Positions 17,746 to 26,464 of a DNA stretch of 64,000 nucleotides are shown here, in pieces (position 1 is the stretch's first letter; the number at the start of each line of letters is the position of its first letter). Below the pieces are notes generated by a model. That model was not told where the DNA came from. It did no database searches and saw only the letters and a program-made list of their open reading frames with translations. Made by a program: the position numbers and the translations under genes. Source of the DNA: Nocardia beijingensis NBRC 16342 (GTDB lineage: Bacteria; Actinomycetota; Actinomycetes; Mycobacteriales; Mycobacteriaceae); the NCBI RefSeq assembly GCF_001612785.1, contig NZ_BDBC01000043.1, forward strand, positions 23,392 to 87,391. Direction: 5' to 3'.

Positions 17746-18228
17746 ATGCTGTCCAATCCGTTGCCGCGAGTAGCCCGACGGCTCGCCCAGCGCCGCTGGG
17801 TCATGCGGACGGCGCCGGCCGTGCTTCGGCTCGAGCGCTTGATCCGGCGAGTCAGCGGCGGGCGAAAGGGCGTCCTGGATCTTGCTGGCCTGCCCTCCAT
17901 CGAGGTCACCGTGCCCGGCCGGAAGACGGGTATCCCGCGCACCACGTCGTTGCTGTACGTGCCACACGGTTCGGATTTCATCGTCCTCGGCTCGAACTGG
18001 GGGAGTTCCCGGCATCCGGCGTGGTCGGCGAATCTGCGCGCAGCGCAGACTGCCTCCGTCCGCCACAAGGGCGAGCAGTTCTTGGTCGCGGTGCGCGAGA
18101 TAGACGGCGCTGAGCGCAAGCCCATCTGGGATCTGGCGGTCGAGTTCTGGCCCGGCTACGCCATGGAGTACGAGCTCTCCGGCGGCCGGCTGTTCCGGAT
18201 CTTCGAACTGCGCCGGAAGTCTCACTGA
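17746..18228 (+). CDS. Deazaflavin (F420)-dependent nitroreductase-family protein
   Basis: A 160-residue split-beta-barrel protein of the Ddn/Rv3547 family. The signature VTVPGRKTGIPRTTSLLYV (about residues 50-68) and GSNWGSSRHPAWSANLRA (about 82-99) are characteristic of F420H2-dependent reductases. Such enzymes reduce quinones or xenobiotics in mycobacteria and relatives. ATG 17746 agrees with the family N-terminus (RLAQRRWVMRTAPAVLRLERLI), and CAGGAT 6 nt upstream could be a leaderless -10. Earlier in-frame codons run back through the AT-rich region and are unlikely to be used. Confidence 0.85.
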   Translation: MLSNPLPRVARRLAQRRWVMRTAPAVLRLERLIRRVSGGRKGVLDLAGLPSIEVTVPGRKTGIPRTTSLLYVPHGSDFIVLGSNWGSSRHPAWSANLRAAQTASVRHKGEQFLVAVREIDGAERKPIWDLAVEFWPGYAMEYELSGGRLFRIFELRRKSH

Positions 18229-18282
18229 CGCAAGGTGAATCGGCAGCGGCGCGGTGTGGGTGGAGACGGTTACGGTGGGGCG

Positions 18283-20577
18283 GTGACCACGCATCTGACC
18301 CACTGGGGGGCCTTCGAGGCGGACAGCGACGGTGAACGGCTCACGGCGGTACGACCGTGGCGTGGCGACCCGGAGCCGATGCCGTTGATCGGCAATGTCG
18401 CTTCGGCGCAGCATCATCCCACTCGAATCGATCGTCCGTATATCCGTCGGGGGTGGCTGGAGAACGGACCGGGGCCGGGGCCGCGCGGTTCGGAAGCTTT
18501 CGTTCCGGTGTCCTGGGAGCGGGCGTTGGACCTGCTGGCCGGCGAACTCGGCCGGGTGTACGGGCGGTACGGTGCGGAGGCTGTATTCGGCGGTTCGTAC
18601 GGCTGGGCCAGCGCGGGGCGCTTCCATCACGCGCAGAGCCAATTGCACCGCTTCCTGAACTGTCTCGGCGGCTATGTCCGGCACGTGAACAGCTACAGTT
18701 TGGGCACCTCGACGGTCCTGCTGCCGTACGTCATCGGAGACATCGGCTGGGTGACGCAACAAGCCACGGCGAAGGCGGTGTTGGCCGAGCACTCCGAACT
18801 CGTGGTCGCTTTCGGGGGTCTGTCGCCGAAGAACGCGGCCGTGTCGCCGGGTGGCGTCTCCCGGCACAACATGCGGGGCTGGATCACGGCGGCGCGGGAG
18901 CGGGGCTGCCGATTCGTGTCGATCAGTCCATTGCGTGACGACACGCCGCCGGAGAGCGACGCCGAGTGGATCGCCCCATTGCCGGGCACGGACGTGGCGA
19001 TGATGCTCGCGCTGGCGCAGGTGCTCGACGCGGAAGGTCTGGCCGACGAGGAGTTCCTGCGGGAGTACACGGTCGGCTACGACCGATTCGCTGCGTATCT
19101 GCGCGGGGCGGTGGACGGCGTCGTCAAGGATCCGGAGTGGGCCGAGGCGATCACCGGCGTGCGGGCCGAGCGCATCCGGATGCTGGCGCGCGAGATGGCC
19201 GCGGCCCGGACCATGGTGACGGTGAGCTGGTCGTTGCAGCGGGCGCGGCATGGTGAGCAGCCGGTGTGGGCTGGGGTGGTGCTCGCGGCGATGCTGGGGC
19301 AGATCGGGCTTCCCGGTGGCGGGTTCGGGCATGGTTACGGATCGGCCGCGGGCGTCGGGGAGCCCGCGCGTGGGCCGGTGCCGCGACTTCCGCAGGGGCG
19401 CAACGGCGTCGATGCGTTCATTCCGGTCGCGCGGATCGCGGACATGCTGCTGAACCCGGGTGCGCCGTATCGGTACAACGGTCGGGAACTCGTGTATCCG
19501 GATGTGCGGTTGGTCTATTGGTGTGGTGGAAATCCGTTCCATCACCACCAGGACCTGGCCCGTTTGCGTGCGGCGTTCGCACGTCCTGACACCGTCGTCG
19601 TGCACGACGCGTTCTGGACGGCTACCGCACGGCACGCGGACATCGTGCTGCCGTCGACGATGTCGATCGAGCGTGACGATTTCGGTGCGGGGGAGGGCGA
19701 CCGGTCGTTGTTCGCGATGCGAGCGTTGACCCGTCCGCCCGCCGAGGCGCGCGACGATTTCCGGATCTTCGCCGAGACGGCCGATCGGCTCGGAGTCGGC
19801 AAGGAGTTCACCGAAGGGCGCTCGGTGTCGGAGTGGCTGCGGCATCTGTACGAGCGGTGGCGCGCGGAGCAGTCGAGTGCGGGCCACATGTTCCCGGATT
19901 TCGACGTGCTCTGGTCGGGCGAGGCGATCGAGCTTCCGGTGCCGGACCCACGGCAAGTGCTGGCCGCGGATTTTCGCGCCGATCCGGGCCGGTACCCGCT
20001 CAGCACGCCCAGCGGGAAGATCGAGATCTTCTCGGCGACCATCGATGGCTTCGGGTACACCGATTGTCCGCCGCATCCGGCGTGGCTGGAGCCGGAGGAG
20101 TGGCTCGGTGGCCCGGTCGCGAAGCGGTTTCCGGTGCAGTTGGTGGCGAATCAGCCGCGCACGAAGTTGCACAGTCAGCTCGACGTGGGCGCCTACAGTC
20201 AGTCGGTGAAGATCTCCGGGCGGGAGCCGATTCGGATGCATCCCGCGGACGTGGGCGCTCGTGGTCTGTGTGCTGGTGACATCGTGCGGGTGTTCAACGA
20301 CCGGGGTAGTTGCTTGGCCGGGCTGGTCGTGGACGAGGGGGTGCGGCCCGGCGTCGCGCAGCTGTCCACCGGCGCGTGGTACGACCCGGATCCGGCGGAT
20401 CCGGCGTTGTGCCGCCACGGTAATCCGAACGTGCTCATCGCCGACCGTCCGTCCTCCACGCTCAGCCAAGGGTGTGCGGGGCAGCTCACGATGGTGGAGA
20501 TCGCGCGCTATGCGGGCCCACTCCAGGAGGTGGAGGTGATTCGCCCGCCGGACCGGCTGGAACCGGACGCGCTGTGA
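18283..20577 (+). CDS. Molybdopterin oxidoreductase, biotin/TMAO sulfoxide reductase-like
   Basis: A 764-residue single-chain molybdoenzyme of the DMSO-reductase family, closest in layout to BisC/TorA: THWGAF at the N-terminus, YIRRGWLENGP, the molybdenum-ligand region VNSYSLGTSTVLLPYVIGD (Ser ligand expected) near residue 145, and the C-terminal MopB domain with NQPRTKLHSQLDVGAYS. It lacks an N-terminal Fe-S Cys motif and a Tat signal, as in cytoplasmic BisC, which reduces biotin or methionine sulfoxides. GTG 18283 is fixed by TACGGT at 18271-18276, 6 nt upstream (leaderless). Lies close downstream of the reductase gene at 17746, same strand. Confidence 0.88.
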   Translation: MTTHLTHWGAFEADSDGERLTAVRPWRGDPEPMPLIGNVASAQHHPTRIDRPYIRRGWLENGPGPGPRGSEAFVPVSWERALDLLAGELGRVYGRYGAEAVFGGSYGWASAGRFHHAQSQLHRFLNCLGGYVRHVNSYSLGTSTVLLPYVIGDIGWVTQQATAKAVLAEHSELVVAFGGLSPKNAAVSPGGVSRHNMRGWITAARERGCRFVSISPLRDDTPPESDAEWIAPLPGTDVAMMLALAQVLDAEGLADEEFLREYTVGYDRFAAYLRGAVDGVVKDPEWAEAITGVRAERIRMLAREMAAARTMVTVSWSLQRARHGEQPVWAGVVLAAMLGQIGLPGGGFGHGYGSAAGVGEPARGPVPRLPQGRNGVDAFIPVARIADMLLNPGAPYRYNGRELVYPDVRLVYWCGGNPFHHHQDLARLRAAFARPDTVVVHDAFWTATARHADIVLPSTMSIERDDFGAGEGDRSLFAMRALTRPPAEARDDFRIFAETADRLGVGKEFTEGRSVSEWLRHLYERWRAEQSSAGHMFPDFDVLWSGEAIELPVPDPRQVLAADFRADPGRYPLSTPSGKIEIFSATIDGFGYTDCPPHPAWLEPEEWLGGPVAKRFPVQLVANQPRTKLHSQLDVGAYSQSVKISGREPIRMHPADVGARGLCAGDIVRVFNDRGSCLAGLVVDEGVRPGVAQLSTGAWYDPDPADPALCRHGNPNVLIADRPSSTLSQGCAGQLTMVEIARYAGPLQEVEVIRPPDRLEPDAL

Positions 20578-20671
20578 GGCCGCCGTGCGGCGCGGTGGCG
20601 ACATCGCGCTTCGGTGGGTCCAGTGCGATGGCCGGTTCGCGGTGTCGGCCGGTGCCTCTACCATTCCCCGG

Positions 20672-21331
20672 GTGACCGGATACGACCCGCTCGATGCGTT
20701 CGAGCACCTCGACACCTCGACGTTGCCGCCGCGCCAGCAGCGGATTCTCGCCACGATTCGGGACTGGGTGCTGCGGTACGGGTATCCGCCGAATACGCGC
20801 GAGATCGGTGATGCGGTGGGTCTGCGGTCGGCGTCGTCGGTGTCCAAGCATCTGAAGAGCTTGGAGGAGCGTGGCTTTCTGCGCCGTGGCCGGACGGTGT
20901 CGCGTCCGATGGATGTGCGGATGTTCTTGCAGGCCCCGGTGCGGGAGACCGCGGAGGATTCGGTGGCGGTGCCGGTGGTCGGTGATATCGCGGCGGGTGC
21001 TCCGATCCTGGCCGAGGAGCATGCCGACGACACGATGACGTTGCCGCGTGAACTCGTCGGTCGCGGCACGGTGTTCGGGTTGCGGGTGCGTGGTGATTCG
21101 ATGGTCGACGCGGCCATCTGCGACGGTGACATCGTGGTGGTGCGGCAGCAGCACGAGGCGCATTCGGGGGAAATTGTGGCGGCGATGATCGAGGGCGAGG
21201 CGACGGTGAAGGTCTACCGGCGGCGCAACGGTCACGTGTTCCTGGAGCCGCGTAATCCCGCCTACGAGGTGATCGACGGCGACGAAGCCGTGGTGCTCGG
21301 CAAGGTCGTGTCGGTGATGCGGCGGGTCTGA
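20672..21331 (+). CDS. lexA: LexA-type autocleaving repressor
   Basis: A 219-residue SOS-type repressor. Winged helix: RQQRILATIRDWVLRYGYPP then TREIGDAVGLRSASSVSKHLKSLE (about residues 20-65). The cleavable Ala-Gly bond is in GDIAAGAPI (about 115), the catalytic Ser in RGDSMVDAAICDGD (about 145) and the Lys in GEATVKVYRR (about 182), so self-cleavage should be intact. GTG 20672 is supported by TACCAT at 20659-20664, 7 nt upstream. The actinobacterial SOS box (TCGAAC-N4-GTTCGA type) was not found in front, which is unusual for an autoregulated lexA, so this could be a second LexA-like regulator. Confidence 0.8.
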   Translation: MTGYDPLDAFEHLDTSTLPPRQQRILATIRDWVLRYGYPPNTREIGDAVGLRSASSVSKHLKSLEERGFLRRGRTVSRPMDVRMFLQAPVRETAEDSVAVPVVGDIAAGAPILAEEHADDTMTLPRELVGRGTVFGLRVRGDSMVDAAICDGDIVVVRQQHEAHSGEIVAAMIEGEATVKVYRRRNGHVFLEPRNPAYEVIDGDEAVVLGKVVSVMRRV

Positions 21332-21390
21332 CCTGGGCGAACCGGCGGCGGGCTGGGTGCGGTGACCGCGGCGGCCGTACCCTGAACGGC

Positions 21391-22278
21391 ATGTCGGAGT
21401 TGGTGCGGATGCCGCTCGGCGCCGGGTTCGAGCGGCTGGTGGGCTTGCTGGACGGGCGCCGGGTGGTCGCGTTGACCGGCGCCGGGATCTCGACCGACAG
21501 CGGGATCCCGGATTATCGCGGTCCGTCCTCGCCGCCGCGCACTCCGATGACCTACCAGCAGTTCGTCGGCGATCCGGTGTTCCGGCAGCGGTACTGGGCG
21601 CGTAATCACGTCGGCTGGCGGCGGATGGACGGGTCGTGGCCCAATCCGGGGCATCGAGCGCTGGCACGGCTGGAGCGGATGGGCGTGGTCAGCGGGTTGA
21701 TCACGCAGAATGTGGATCTGTTGCACACCAAGGCGGGGCATCGGCGGGTGATCGATCTGCACGGCACGTATGCGCGGGTGCGCTGTCTGGGCTGTGGATC
21801 GCTGATCTCGCGGATGTCGCTCGCCGACCGGTTGGAGGCGGCGAATCCGGGCTTCGCGGAGGCGGTGACCACCGACGGGCTCGAGGTGGCGCCCGACGCC
21901 GATGCGGTGGTCGCCGACACAGCGGGTTTCCGGATGGTGGACTGCGCGCGCTGTGGCGGATTGCTGAAGCCGGATATCGTCTATTTCGGGGAGACCGTGC
22001 CCAAGGAGCGGGTCGCCGCGGCCTACGAGCTGGTCGAGGCCGCGGACGTGCTGCTAGTGGCCGGGTCGTCGCTGACGGTGATGTCGGGGTTGCGTTTCGT
22101 GCGTCACGCCGCCAAGCGCGGTCGTCCCGTCGTCATCGTCAATCGGGGACGCACGCGCGGTGACGAGCTGGCGGCGCTGACGCTGGATGCGGGGTGCTCG
22201 ACGGTGCTGTCCGCGCTCGCCGAGCGTGTGGACGGGACGCGCGTGCCGGTCGCGGCCGAATCCGCTGGGCGGGCGTAG
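21391..22278 (+). CDS. NAD-dependent protein deacetylase (sirtuin)
   Basis: A 295-residue Sir2-family enzyme using NAD to remove acyl groups from lysines. NAD-binding GAGISTDSGIPDYRG is at about residues 31-45, TQNVDLLH near 110, the catalytic His in DLHG near 125, and the zinc site is two CxxC pairs (RCLGC and DCARC) about 55 residues apart. PDIVYFGE and GSSLTVMSG complete the core. The SIRT4-like arrangement (insert between the Cys pairs, PMTYQQFVGDPVFRQRYWARNHVGW) is typical of actinobacterial class II sirtuins. ATG 21391 has TACCCT 7 nt upstream, so probably leaderless. Confidence 0.9.
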   Translation: MSELVRMPLGAGFERLVGLLDGRRVVALTGAGISTDSGIPDYRGPSSPPRTPMTYQQFVGDPVFRQRYWARNHVGWRRMDGSWPNPGHRALARLERMGVVSGLITQNVDLLHTKAGHRRVIDLHGTYARVRCLGCGSLISRMSLADRLEAANPGFAEAVTTDGLEVAPDADAVVADTAGFRMVDCARCGGLLKPDIVYFGETVPKERVAAAYELVEAADVLLVAGSSLTVMSGLRFVRHAAKRGRPVVIVNRGRTRGDELAALTLDAGCSTVLSALAERVDGTRVPVAAESAGRA

Positions 22279-22521
22279 TCCCGATCATCTGCTCATTCCG
22301 GCCGGTGTCGTGCGCCGTGTGGTGGTTGCCGGGCCGAGCCTGGATGCCGCTGGGCCGGTGACGTTCAAGCCGCGCGGCCGGGATCGCGGTTCAGCGCGGG
22401 TCACCCATTCCGGCATGCACATCGGTCCATTGACCAAGGGACGTTTCCCGTGGCGTGCTGGTGCTATTCGGGGAAGGAATGGACGCAATGCCCTGATGAG
22501 GGGTATTCGAAGGAGGATCTT

Positions 22522-22725
22522 GTGGCCGAGAAGAGCTATCGCTCCGCCGAAACCGGTGAATATGTGAGTGAGCAGACCGCGGAGGAGAACCCGAGGACCA
22601 CGCTCGGTGAGGACGAGCCGCACGACGGTGACAATCGGCGTGACCGTTCGGCGATCACCGGGCACTTCGTCAAGCCCGATACCAGCCGCCGCCATCCCGA
22701 CACCACCGTCACCGAGAACGGGTGA
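22522..22725 (+). CDS. Small hydrophilic protein with two YRSA-type repeats
   Basis: A 67-residue protein made of two imperfect copies of one unit: YRSAETGEYVSEQTAEENPR plus TTLGE, and RSAITGHFVKPDTSRRHPDT plus TVTE. The pattern RSAxTGxxV....P.TT..E is also known from short phage and bacterial proteins of unknown function, sometimes misnamed multidrug transporters; there is no membrane segment here. GTG 22522 is set by AAGGAGG 9 nt upstream; an in-frame ATG at 22450 would add 24 residues without a ribosome site. It stands alone between the sirtuin and the ABC operon. Confidence 0.7.
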   Translation: MAEKSYRSAETGEYVSEQTAEENPRTTLGEDEPHDGDNRRDRSAITGHFVKPDTSRRHPDTTVTENG

Positions 22726-22766
22726 CGCAGCCGATGTCGTGACAACGGGTGCCTGTCGAGCGTCCG

Positions 22767-22778
22767 GCAAGCGCTTGC
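22767..22778. promoter_or_regulatory. LacI-like palindrome
   Basis: GCAAGCGCTTGC is a perfect 12-bp palindrome with the AAGCGCTT core typical of LacI-family operators. It lies 42 bp after the small YRSA gene and about 170 bp before the ABC operon. No LacI gene is in the window. Confidence 0.35.
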
Positions 22779-22908
22779 GTTGATTCGGTATTCGCTCGAC
22801 CGGTACCGCGTCGTACCTGATGGGGGCTGGTCGGCAGGGGGAGAGCGCCCGCGCCGCGGGTTCAGGATCGCGCTGATCGCAATCATTCTGTGAACCGTCC
22901 GCACACCT

Positions 22909-22925
22909 TACTGTTCCGGACAGTA
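22909..22925 (+). promoter_or_regulatory. Operator-like palindrome in front of the ABC/flavoprotein operon
   Basis: TACTGT-TCCGG-ACAGTA, a 17-bp near-perfect palindrome (only the 7/11 pair mismatches), ends 24 bp before the permease start at 22950. This is a typical place for a repressor or activator of the operon. Confidence 0.5.
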
Positions 22926-22949
22926 CTTCTCGTGTGAGGACCGTGTCAG

Positions 22950-23792
22950 ATGACGTTGCAGTTGGATCCGGCCACCTCCGCGCCGCCCTCCGCCCCGGCC
23001 GAGACGGCGACCGAGAGCCCGTTCCCCTTCGCTCGCAGGCTGATCGGCCTGGCTCGGGCCTCTTCCGGGCTGGTCTTGGCGGTGATCATCTGGCAGTTGG
23101 GCGCTCGATCCTGGCTCGGCGCGACCACTCCCGCGCCGACGGAGGTGCTCGAGGCCGGGTGGGAGCTGATCAGGTCGGGTGAGTTGTGGCAGCATCTGGC
23201 CGCCTCCGGGCGCCGGGTGGCGGTCGGGTTGGCCATCGGTATCGGCATCGGTCTGGTGTGCGGGGTGGCCGCGGGGTTGTTCCGTGTCGCCGAGGATCTG
23301 GTGAACGGTCCGTTGCAGGCGTTGCGGATGTTGCCGACGCTGGCTTTGGTGCCGGTGTTCATCATCTGGTTCGGTATCGGTGATTCGTTCAAGATCGCGC
23401 TGATCATCGTCGCGCCGATCTTCCCGATCTATCTGAACGTGCTGGCCGGTATCCGGGGCGTGGACCGGCGGCTGGTGGAGGCGGCGGAATCGTTGGGGCT
23501 CAACAGGTTCGAGCTGACCACGAAAATCATCCTGCCCGGGGCGTTGCCGCAGATCCTCGTCGGTTTGCGGCAAGCGCTCGGCATCGGCTGGCTGACCTTG
23601 GTGGTCGCGGAGATGCAGACGACACCGGTCGGTCTCGGGTTCTTGATGAACGATGCCAAGGAGTTCTTGCGGACCGACCAGATCTTCCTGGTTCTGGTGA
23701 TCTACGCGGTGCTGGGGTTGCTCACCGATCTGTTCGTGCGTGTGCTGGAACACCGGTTCCTGGCGTGGCGCACCGGTTACGAGGGGAAGTAG
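22950..23792 (+). CDS. ssuC: ABC transporter permease, SsuC/TauC type
   Basis: A 280-residue inner-membrane permease of the nitrate/sulfonate/taurine importer family, with about six helices after a cytoplasmic Pro/Ala-rich start. The EAA loop that docks the ATPase is EAAESLGLNRFELTTKIILPGALPQI-like (about residues 170-195), and WLTLVVAEM plus GLGFLMNDAKEFL are family landmarks. First gene of a tight five-gene operon: the stop abuts the ATPase start. A palindrome lies just upstream. Sulfonate transport is inferred from family and neighbours. Confidence 0.87.
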   Translation: MTLQLDPATSAPPSAPAETATESPFPFARRLIGLARASSGLVLAVIIWQLGARSWLGATTPAPTEVLEAGWELIRSGELWQHLAASGRRVAVGLAIGIGIGLVCGVAAGLFRVAEDLVNGPLQALRMLPTLALVPVFIIWFGIGDSFKIALIIVAPIFPIYLNVLAGIRGVDRRLVEAAESLGLNRFELTTKIILPGALPQILVGLRQALGIGWLTLVVAEMQTTPVGLGFLMNDAKEFLRTDQIFLVLVIYAVLGLLTDLFVRVLEHRFLAWRTGYEGK

Positions 23793-24521
23793 ATGACCGC
23801 CACCATCGGGACCGGTGTCCGCATCCGCGGGGCGGGGCGCGCTTTCGGCGGCCGCACGGTATTGGGCGGAGTCGATCTGGATATCGCGCCGGGTGAATTC
23901 GTCGCCCTGCTCGGTGCCAGCGGCTCGGGGAAGAGCACGCTGCTGCGTGGTATCGGTGGCCTCGACCGTGGCTTCAGCGGATCGTTCGAGGTGCCTGGGT
24001 CGAAGGCGATCGTGTTCCAGGAGCATCGGCTGATTCCGTGGATCAACGTGTGGCGCAATGTCGTACTGGGTGTCGACGGGGCCACGAAGGCGCGGGCGTT
24101 GGCAGCGCTGGAGGAAGTGGGGCTCACCGCGAAGGCGAACGCGTGGCCCGCGACGCTGTCGGGTGGGGAAGCGCAGCGTGTTGCCCTGGCCAGGGCGCTG
24201 GTCCGCAATCCTGAGCTGCTGCTGCTGGATGAGCCGTTCGGTGCTCTCGACGCGCTGACCCGGTTGAAGGTGCAGGCTCTGGTTGCCCGTCTGTGGACGC
24301 TGCACCGGCAGTCGGTGCTGCTGGTGACCCATGACGTGGAAGAGGCGCTGCTGCTGGCCGATCGTGCGCTCGTGTTGCGTGCGGGTCGCATCGCCGAATC
24401 CTTCGATATCACCGTCGCCCGCCCGCGTTCGGTGGTCGATCCCGAATTTTCCGCACTTCGCCGCCGGTTGCTGCTCGCACTCGGCGTGAATCCCGAGGCA
24501 CCGACAGGAGCAGACGCATGA
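23793..24521 (+). CDS. ssuB: ABC transporter ATPase, SsuB/TauB type
   Basis: A 242-residue ATPase driving the adjacent permease. Walker A GASGSGKST (about residues 43-51), Q-loop VFQEHRLIPW, signature LSGGEAQRVALARAL (about 127-141), Walker B LLLLDEP and switch-region THDVEEAL are all intact. The short EHRLIPW Q-loop is typical of nitrate/sulfonate importers. ATG follows the permease TAG directly, and its own stop overlaps the next gene by 4 bp (ATGA), so the subunits are translationally coupled. Confidence 0.9.
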   Translation: MTATIGTGVRIRGAGRAFGGRTVLGGVDLDIAPGEFVALLGASGSGKSTLLRGIGGLDRGFSGSFEVPGSKAIVFQEHRLIPWINVWRNVVLGVDGATKARALAALEEVGLTAKANAWPATLSGGEAQRVALARALVRNPELLLLDEPFGALDALTRLKVQALVARLWTLHRQSVLLVTHDVEEALLLADRALVLRAGRIAESFDITVARPRSVVDPEFSALRRRLLLALGVNPEAPTGADA

Positions 24522-26107
24522 GTGAACCGTTGCAGATCAGTACCGACGTCTTGGTGATCGGCGGCGGGCCCGCTGCCTGCTGGGCGGCGATCCATGCCCG
24601 TGAGGCCGGCGCCGAGGTCACGTTGGTGGACAAGGGGTACTGCGGGACCAGCGGCGCCACCGCCCCCTCCGGCACCGGTGTGTGGTACGTGGCGCCGGAG
24701 GCGACCGCGCGGGCGAACGCGAAGGCCAGCCGGGAGGCGTTGGGCGGGCATCTGGCCGACCACTACTGGATGGACCGGGTGCTGGATCAGACCTACGCGA
24801 ACATGAATCGGCTGGCGGTGGAGGGGCGGTATCCGTTTCCCGTCGATCCCGCCACGGGTGAGCAGGTCCGCACCGGTGTGCAGGGGCCGGAGTACATGCG
24901 GCGGATGCGGGCGTGGGTGAAGCGTGCCGGGGTGCGCATCCTGGATCACTCGCCCGCGCTGGAATTGCTGGTCGATGCCGACGGCGTGGTGCGCGGCGCG
25001 GCGGGTTACCAGCGTCAGGCCGACCGGGACTACCGTGTCGTGGCCGGTGCGGTGGTGCTGGCCACCGGTGGGTGCGCGTTCCTGTCCCGTGCGCTGGGCA
25101 CCAACGTCGATACCGGTGACGGCGCGCTGATGGCGGCCGAGGTGGGTGCTCGGTTCTCGGGGATGGAATTCTCCAACGCTTACGCGATCGTGCCGAAGGG
25201 CTCGACGATCACCAAGACCGCCTACTACGGTTACGCGACGTTCTTCCACGAGGACGGGCGGGTGCTCGAGGGCGCGGGTTCGACCAAGGGCCGTTCGGTG
25301 ATCGCGCGAGCTCTGTTGCGGGAGAGAGTGTTCGCGCAGCTCGATCGGGCCGACGCGGCGGTGCAGGCGCAGATGCGGCTGGGTCAGCCGAATTTCTTCC
25401 TGCAGTTCGATCGGCGCGGCATCGACCCGTTCACCGACCGGTTCGAGGTGGATCTGCTCGCCGAGGGCACCGTTCGCGGCACCGGCGGCATCGATGTCGT
25501 CGACGACGACTGCGCCACCACGGTGCCGGGCTTGTACGCGGCGGGTGACGCGGCGACCAGAGAACGGATCTGCGGCGGTTTCACCGGTGGCGGCAGCCAC
25601 AATTCGGCGTGGGCGATGTCGTCGGGCAGTTGGGCGGGTCGTGGCGCGGCGTTGTTCGCGTTGGGATCGGGCCGGGCCGGGAGCGCCGATGTGCGTGGCG
25701 CGGGGCGTGCCGGGTTGCGACCGGAGCACGCGGAGTCGGTGTCCGCCGCGGAGGTGGTGGCGGCCGTGCAGCAAGAGGTGATTCCGTTCGAGAAGAACTA
25801 CTTGCGCCATGGCGACCGGATCCGGCCCGCGGTGGACCGGCTGGACGACGTGTGGGCCGACGCCAGCCGTGGGTTGGGCGGCGGTACGGGAGATGAGCGG
25901 GTGCGGGCTCGCCAGGCCGCGGCCATGACCGCCGTGGGGCGGCTGATGTATCGGTCGACGCTGGCGCGCACGGAGACGCGGGGGATGAGCAAACGGGCGG
26001 ATCACCCGGATCTGGACCCGGAGCAGCACCATCACATCCTGGCCGGCGGGCTCGACGAGGTGTGGACGGCGACGTCGGCGGCGGTCAGCACAGCGGCGGT
26101 GGCGTGA
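24518..26107 (+). CDS. FAD flavoprotein of the fumarate reductase/APS reductase family (AsfA-like)
   Basis: A 529-residue flavoprotein. GGGPAACWAA (about residues 15-24) starts the FAD-binding fold, the covalent-type or active-site region GTSGATAPSGTG follows, and GGFTGGGSHNSAWAMSSG (about 350-367) closes the flavin site. Overall it resembles the alpha subunits of fumarate reductase and adenylylsulfate reductase. Coupled to a ferredoxin and an SsuABC-type importer, this is the composition known for the asf genes of Pseudomonas putida (AsfA flavoprotein, AsfB ferredoxin, AsfC binding protein) needed to obtain sulfur from arylsulfonates. So the likely job is reductive handling of an imported sulfur compound. 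Overlaps the ferredoxin start by 1 nt. Confidence 0.7.
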   Translation: MSEPLQISTDVLVIGGGPAACWAAIHAREAGAEVTLVDKGYCGTSGATAPSGTGVWYVAPEATARANAKASREALGGHLADHYWMDRVLDQTYANMNRLAVEGRYPFPVDPATGEQVRTGVQGPEYMRRMRAWVKRAGVRILDHSPALELLVDADGVVRGAAGYQRQADRDYRVVAGAVVLATGGCAFLSRALGTNVDTGDGALMAAEVGARFSGMEFSNAYAIVPKGSTITKTAYYGYATFFHEDGRVLEGAGSTKGRSVIARALLRERVFAQLDRADAAVQAQMRLGQPNFFLQFDRRGIDPFTDRFEVDLLAEGTVRGTGGIDVVDDDCATTVPGLYAAGDAATRERICGGFTGGGSHNSAWAMSSGSWAGRGAALFALGSGRAGSADVRGAGRAGLRPEHAESVSAAEVVAAVQQEVIPFEKNYLRHGDRIRPAVDRLDDVWADASRGLGGGTGDERVRARQAAAMTAVGRLMYRSTLARTETRGMSKRADHPDLDPEQHHHILAGGLDEVWTATSAAVSTAAVA

Positions 26108-26448
26108 TGATCGAGATCGTGCGCGCGGATGACTGCATCGGCTGCGACAAGTGCGTGGACGTGTGCCCGACGAATGTGTTCGACCGTACCGACAGCGGGA
26201 TTCCGGTGATCGCGCGGCAATCGGATTGCCAGACCTGTTTCATGTGCGAGGCGTACTGCCCGACGGACGCGCTGTACGTCGATCCGGAGGCGACGCCGCT
26301 GGCCGATCACGACGCCGTGCCCGGCGAGCACATCGGCCGCTACCGCAAGGAACTCGGCTGGGGTCGTGGCCGTAAACCGGGCAGTCTGGTCGCGGTGGGG
26401 CCGCGTCTTCCGCACGGCACTCCGCCGCCGCGGTTGTCGGAACTCTGA
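26107..26448 (+). CDS. Ferredoxin with two 4Fe-4S sites (AsfB/AprB-like)
   Basis: A 113-residue dicluster ferredoxin. CIGCDKCVDVCPTNVF (residues 10-25) carries one cluster motif CxxCxxxCP and CQTCFMCEAYCPTDALYV (about 39-56) the second. The C-terminal 50 residues (HIGRYRKELGWGRGRKPG) resemble AprB-type tails that wrap a partner flavoprotein. The ATG lies within the TGATG junction with the flavoprotein gene, so both are made together. Presumed electron donor to that flavoprotein. Confidence 0.85.
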   Translation: MIEIVRADDCIGCDKCVDVCPTNVFDRTDSGIPVIARQSDCQTCFMCEAYCPTDALYVDPEATPLADHDAVPGEHIGRYRKELGWGRGRKPGSLVAVGPRLPHGTPPPRLSEL

Positions 26449-26464
26449 ACTACGAAAGCGAATC

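Noticed and set aside
17608..21132. Very long open frame on the minus strand opposite the molybdoenzyme and lexA genes
   Set aside because: Arg/His/Pro-rich composition, no domain, and it is antiparallel to well-supported genes; high G+C keeps the opposite frame open.
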